Of a stretch of DNA of 9,846 nt, positions 7,456 to 9,846 are shown one piece after another. A program made the position numbers and the translations under genes. Each line of letters starts with the position of its first letter. Position 1 is the stretch's first letter. Source of the stretch: Candidatus Kapaibacterium sp. (GTDB taxonomy: Bacteria > Bacteroidota > Ignavibacteria > Kapaibacteriales > UBA2268). The stretch spans positions 1 to 9,846 of the forward strand of contig JAQIDA010000316.1 of NCBI GenBank assembly GCA_027858275.1, given 5' to 3'. The notes under the pieces are model-generated. The model saw nothing but the letters and a program-made list of their open reading frames with translations, was not told the DNA's origin and made no database searches.

Positions 7456-7506
7456 GGGGACTTTCAAACGGCAAGGGTGGGGACTTTCCAACGGCAGAGG
7501 TGGGGA
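7456..7506 (-). repeat. IS21 left-end 23-bp tandem repeats
   Basis: Two units, 7456-7478 and 7479-7501, both begin GGGGACTTTC and match at 20 of 23 positions. A third partial unit (GGGGA, 7502-7506) follows. Tandem terminal repeats of this size, which are transposase binding sites, are typical of IS21-family ends (family knowledge). The exact tip of the element cannot be fixed without an intact copy. Confidence 0.7.
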
Positions 7507-7527
7507 GGATGCTCCGGAATATGCAAC

Positions 7528-7904
7528 TATCGCGCGGAAACAAAAGCAATTGCCGAAACAGAGCTTGATAATTTGGAAGAAAAATGGGGCAAAAAATACC
7601 CCATAGTGATAAAATCATGGCGTGCGAATTGGGATGATTTAACGACTTATTTCGCTTATACGCCTGAGATCCGAAAGATCATTTATACGACCAACGCCGT
7701 TGAAGGTTATCACCGTCAAATATACGGAAAGTAACAAAAACAAAAGGTGCTTTTACAAGCGAAACGGCACTGCTGAAGCTGATCTACCTCGCTCAACAAC
7801 AAATTATGAAAAAATGGACAAGCCCCATACAAAATTGGGCATTAAAGGCGCAACAACTCGCCATTAAATTCGGAGACAGATTTAAAATAGACCTAAACTA
7901 TTAG
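7528..7904 (+). pseudogene. IS256-family (mutator-type) transposase, C-terminal fragment, frameshifted
   Basis: From about 7528 the + strand encodes YRAETKAIAETELDNL, then EKWGKKYPIVIKSW, PEIRKIIYTTNAVEGYHRQI. This is the conserved C-terminal region of IS256 transposases, including the IYTTNxIEG block that probably holds the last catalytic Glu. The frame ends early at 7734. After a two-base shift at TATA 7721-7724 (one TA too many), the homologous protein resumes: RKVTKTKGAF, LLKLIYLA, KKWTSPIQNW, QQLAIKFGDRFKI, ending at TAG 7902-7904. About the last 125 residues of a roughly 400-residue transposase remain. The 5' part is replaced by the IS21 left end, so the IS21 copy inserted into, or recombined with, an older IS256 copy. 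Inactive. Confidence 0.85.
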
Positions 7905-7926
7905 CAAATAAGAAGAAGAGCATTCC

Positions 7927-8056
7927 GTAAAATAAAATACGGCTTAGTTTTCTCTTTCCTTTTTTGGGGGATAGCAGATCAAAAACAAAAAAGAATCAAA
8001 TATGTGGGGACATTTTTTGATTTCTCTTTTGCTAAGCCGATTTTTTGATATTTTAC
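7927..8056. repeat. Long imperfect inverted repeat downstream of the IS256 remnant
   Basis: The outer arms are 7927-7947 and 8032-8056, with exact cores GTAAAAT/ATTTTAC and CGGCTTAG/CTAAGCCG. Inside lies a second hairpin, AGAATCAAATATGT (7992-8005), loop GGGG, then ACATTTTTTGATTTCT (8010-8025). It starts 23 bases after the transposase stop, so it may include the IS256 terminal inverted repeat or a terminator protecting it. Which one is not decidable here. Confidence 0.5.
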
Positions 8057-8364
8057 AGAAATCACGAAATCATTTCCGATTTTCTAACGATTATTTCATA
8101 CAATTAAAGATTAATTTGGATAAAATTATTATCCGTTGTATCTTGACATGAGAATTTGTCTTGATATTTTCACGAGACAGAGTTTATAAAACACTCCCTT
8201 TTCGAACAATAGTAATTGATATATCGTGCAAAACCTTCGGAAGGTGCGACATAAAACGCTCTGTCGATTTGCTGCGACAGCGCCCACCTTCCGAAGGTTT
8301 CTTTACCTTCGGCAAGGTTTCCGCAAGAACGAGTTGACTTATTATATTTATATAGACATAAATA
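8057..8364. other. Intergenic region without a convincing gene
   Basis: The first half (8057-8230) is plain AT-rich DNA with no coding signal. The second half carries the palindrome cluster listed separately. A short - strand reading frame crosses 8184-8423, but it overlaps the end of the lipoprotein gene and simply translates the palindromes. Confidence 0.6.
8231..8318. repeat. Cluster of CCTTCGG palindromes (REP/MITE-like)
   Basis: Arms AAACCTTCGGAAGGTG (8231-8246) and CACCTTCCGAAGGTTT (8285-8300) are exact 16-bp inverted complements. Each arm is itself an odd-length palindrome (ACCTTC-G-GAAGGT). Between them is an inner stem CTGTCG (8261-8266) with CGACAG (8275-8280). A further small hairpin, ACCTT-CGGC-AAGGT, follows at 8305-8318. 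The design resembles repetitive extragenic palindromes or a small non-autonomous element, placed just 3' of the lipoprotein gene, where it may also end or stabilise its transcript. Confidence 0.65.
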
Positions 8365-9081
8365 TTATTCAGGTTGAGCGTAATATAGTTCAGGCAATAT
8401 AGAAATACTGTCTGCATTGTCATTGTAGCCTATAAGATTTATTTCAACAGTATAGTCAGAAAAATCATAGTTGAAATATATAAAACCATACTTTTCGCTA
8501 AAATAGTATTTAGCCGAAAATTCTCCGACTTCACTCTTGCCGATCGCAGAAAGAACCCAGCATGAATCTTGGACTATATCATTTGAATAATAAATTTTAT
8601 CAATAACCTCAATGTACCCTTTGACCGTTTTGCCTTCCAATTCTTCCCAACATGCCCTCGGAGTTAGCTCCCAATTAGTTTTTTGACCAATAGATATGGG
8701 ATACTCAACACCCGGATAAGGCAACATTCCCGTTAACGTTGAATAATCATCGGAAGATCTATATGGAGGGATGTTTATTTTACGGGGAGTAAGGCTCAGC
8801 CATGTACCGTCTTCAATACCTGATTCTCCGACCGAAATATTTGATCCGCCGTTTTCAAGCAGTTTGAATCTCACCCAATGACTTTTTATATCAAAACGGT
8901 CGGTTATTTCATCAAATGATTTCAAATAAATCGTATCAGCCACAATCTGATCAGAGCTTTTCATGCTAAACTTCCATTCTTTGCCGCCTTTATATATTTT
9001 GGGCTCAGAACATGACATAAGGATCAAAACTAATGACGCAATAAAACTAATAGAAATAATTCTCATATTAACGTACTTCAT
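8365..9081 (-). CDS. Lipoprotein of unknown function
   Basis: This encodes 238 residues. A signal peptide with lipobox L-M-S-C places the lipidated cysteine at residue 24, so the protein is membrane-anchored. The start at ATG 9081 (MKYVNMRIIS) is preceded by an A-rich stretch typical of weak-Shine-Dalgarno groups; ATG 9066 is an alternative. The mature part is beta-rich: a segment with DGTWLSLTP, a turn-rich PYPGVEYPISIGQKTNWEL, a paired-cysteine region (RACWEEL and DSCWVLSAIG) and a closing set of strands (YYFSEKYGFIYFNYDF). The pattern of a processed-substrate strand followed by an F-x-E/K-x-x-G-F/L-x-x-x strand is common in uncharacterised Bacteroidota lipoproteins. I do not recognise a named family. 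No link to the fimbrial cluster is evident, since it is on the opposite strand beyond the IS debris. Confidence 0.85.
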   Translation of the reverse strand: MKYVNMRIISISFIASLVLILMSCSEPKIYKGGKEWKFSMKSSDQIVADTIYLKSFDEITDRFDIKSHWVRFKLLENGGSNISVGESGIEDGTWLSLTPRKINIPPYRSSDDYSTLTGMLPYPGVEYPISIGQKTNWELTPRACWEELEGKTVKGYIEVIDKIYYSNDIVQDSCWVLSAIGKSEVGEFSAKYYFSEKYGFIYFNYDFSDYTVEINLIGYNDNADSISILPELYYAQPE

Positions 9082-9263
9082 TTTTCAAATTCCATATTGA
9101 TTGCTAATAATATCATCTCTAAATAACAATAATTCATCATAATACCAAATTATTAATTGCTTATTGCTGTAATATAAAATTCTTGATGCAATAGAAATGG
9201 AAGTTGTATTATAGAATAAATTTATTGTTGTAGAATATAGCTGCAATTTCACACATAAGCAAT

Positions 9264-9554
9264 TCAATCATTCCCTTGAACATTGAATCTCACAAGCTCA
9301 CGACTAATCCCGTTGAAGTATTTCCTATCCTGAATAAAAGAAGCTCCGCCTCCGTTGTCGATTGAATAATAATTGACTTGATAGGGTTCATTTTTCATCT
9401 TGACCAAGCCCAATCCTTCGGCAAAGGTATATTCAACGATTTTTTTGTTGAATGCGTATGATGTGATGTTAACATTGGCGTCAACTTCAGGTACAGAATC
9501 GTTTATAAATCGTTTGAAATTCATAATATTGAAAATATCAAACAACAAAATCAT
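9264..9554 (-). CDS. Short hypothetical protein, possible remnant of a lipoprotein paralogue
   Basis: This encodes 96 residues from ATG 9554. The N-terminus is hydrophobic (MILLFDIFNIM), with no lipobox and no clear ribosome site. The centre reads KKIVEYTFAEGLGLVKMKN, followed by QVNYYSIDNGG. This resembles the closing strands of the lipoprotein encoded downstream (AKYYFSEKYGFIYFN), so it may be the C-terminal end of a related protein whose front half has been lost. A stop at 9600-9602 closes the frame upstream. Nearby bases 9082-9263 are very AT-rich and hold no convincing gene. It could be a real small membrane-associated protein; evidence is weak. Confidence 0.45.
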   Translation of the reverse strand: MILLFDIFNIMNFKRFINDSVPEVDANVNITSYAFNKKIVEYTFAEGLGLVKMKNEPYQVNYYSIDNGGGASFIQDRKYFNGISRELVRFNVQGND

Positions 9555-9640
9555 AAATCCAAGTGAATAAATGAATGCTTTGCTGCTGAAAATATGAAGT
9601 CAGTTGATTTTGGAAGTCAAATTATTATGAAAGCGGGAGA

Positions 9641-9846
9641 TTAATCCAATTCAGGAAAAACATCTGATGCTTTAGGGGTTGGGCTGAGTATTTCATTTAA
9701 TCTTGTCATATTTTTTCGAAAATCATCGCCGAGGTCATGATCCATGATATTATCCCGGTATTTTTTGGTAAGAGGTTTGATTTTAAGATAGGTTTGGTCG
9801 GCTTTCTTTGATGAAAATTTTATTTTAAATTTAAGCAATGATTTAG
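9641..9846 (-). CDS. C-terminal end of an unrecognised protein (continues past right edge)
   Basis: The frame is open to the right edge. A TTG at 9838 could be a start, but the upstream codons (Lys, Ser) are also open, so this is more likely the end of a longer gene. The visible 67 or so residues are lysine-rich and probably helical (KIKFSSKKADQTYLKIKP, KKYRDNIMDHDLGDDFRKN) and end DVFPELD. There is no signal or membrane segment in this part. The family is not recognised. Confidence 0.4.
   Translation of the reverse strand, partial: KSLLKFKIKFSSKKADQTYLKIKPLTKKYRDNIMDHDLGDDFRKNMTRLNEILSPTPKASDVFPELD

Larger units (their letters stand above)
6777..7506 (-). mobile_element. Truncated IS21-family element (left end plus partial istA)
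   Basis: The left terminus is marked by tandem 23-bp repeats at 7456-7501, in the place IS21 elements carry multiple terminal repeats, followed inward by the istA promoter region and istA. The element stops abruptly at about 6777 inside the IstA catalytic domain, where peptidase sequence begins. The remaining half of istA, all of istB and the right end are missing. The likely history is insertion in or near the peptidase gene followed by a deletion. Confidence 0.75.

Noticed and set aside
7379..7606. 75-residue + strand frame
   Set aside because: It crosses the IS21 terminal repeats and lies out of frame with the IS256 transposase remnant, so it is a shadow.
8143..8170. TTGACA with a TATTTT 16 bases later
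   Set aside because: It looks like a sigma70 promoter, but no gene follows on that strand and the surroundings are AT-rich enough for chance matches.
8184..8423. 79-residue - strand frame
   Set aside because: It overlaps the lipoprotein 3' end and translates the palindrome cluster (PSEGGRCRS, SHLPKVLHD). More likely a by-product of a repeat.
9085..9267. 60-residue - strand frame between the two region-D genes
   Set aside because: It starts with TTG, has no internal ATG, and consists of AT-driven Ile/Leu/Tyr/Asn. The tight spacing to its neighbours is suggestive but there is no motif or family support.
1..9846. CRISPR array, tRNA or rRNA
   Set aside because: No regularly spaced direct repeats, tRNA cloverleaf or rRNA-like sequence was seen by eye.

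Overview
The window is AT-rich and dense with secreted-protein genes. The gene types (a chaperone/usher cluster with DUF4402-like subunits, an HGD-motif secreted domain, Bacteroidota-type IS21 and IS256 transposase remnants, lipoproteins of unknown function) suggest an uncultivated or poorly studied member of the Bacteroidota/Chlorobiota/Ignavibacteriota group. This taxonomic placement is inference from protein style, not from a marker gene.

Region A (1-6570, + strand) is a chaperone-usher-type fimbrial cluster. It holds three tandem paralogous pilin-like proteins (the first cut by the window edge, the third split by an in-frame TAA), a fourth DUF4402-like subunit, a PapD-like periplasmic chaperone, and a very large outer-membrane usher-like protein. 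The usher ends in SdrB/carboxypeptidase-regulatory-like domains and an OmpA-type peptidoglycan-binding domain. A perfect 14-bp stem-loop lies between pilin 2 and pilin 3. The expected scheme is that subunits are exported by Sec, capped by the chaperone and threaded through the usher; the OmpA domain would anchor the usher to the cell wall.

Region B (6567-7904) is an insertion-sequence graveyard. On the - strand, a frameshifted IS21-family istA runs directly into the last ~70 residues of an S9 (prolyl oligopeptidase-type) peptidase gene, making a chimeric reading frame whose stop overlaps the usher stop. The IS21 left end, with 23-bp tandem terminal repeats, abuts the 3' part of an IS256-family transposase gene on the + strand, itself frameshifted by a TA duplication.

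Region C (7905-8364) has no convincing gene. It holds a long imperfect inverted repeat just after the IS256 remnant and a compact cluster of CCTTCGG palindromes with perfect 16-bp arms.

Region D (8365-9846, - strand) carries a lipoprotein of unknown function, a short, perhaps decayed relative of it, and the C-terminal end of an unrecognised protein that continues past the right edge.
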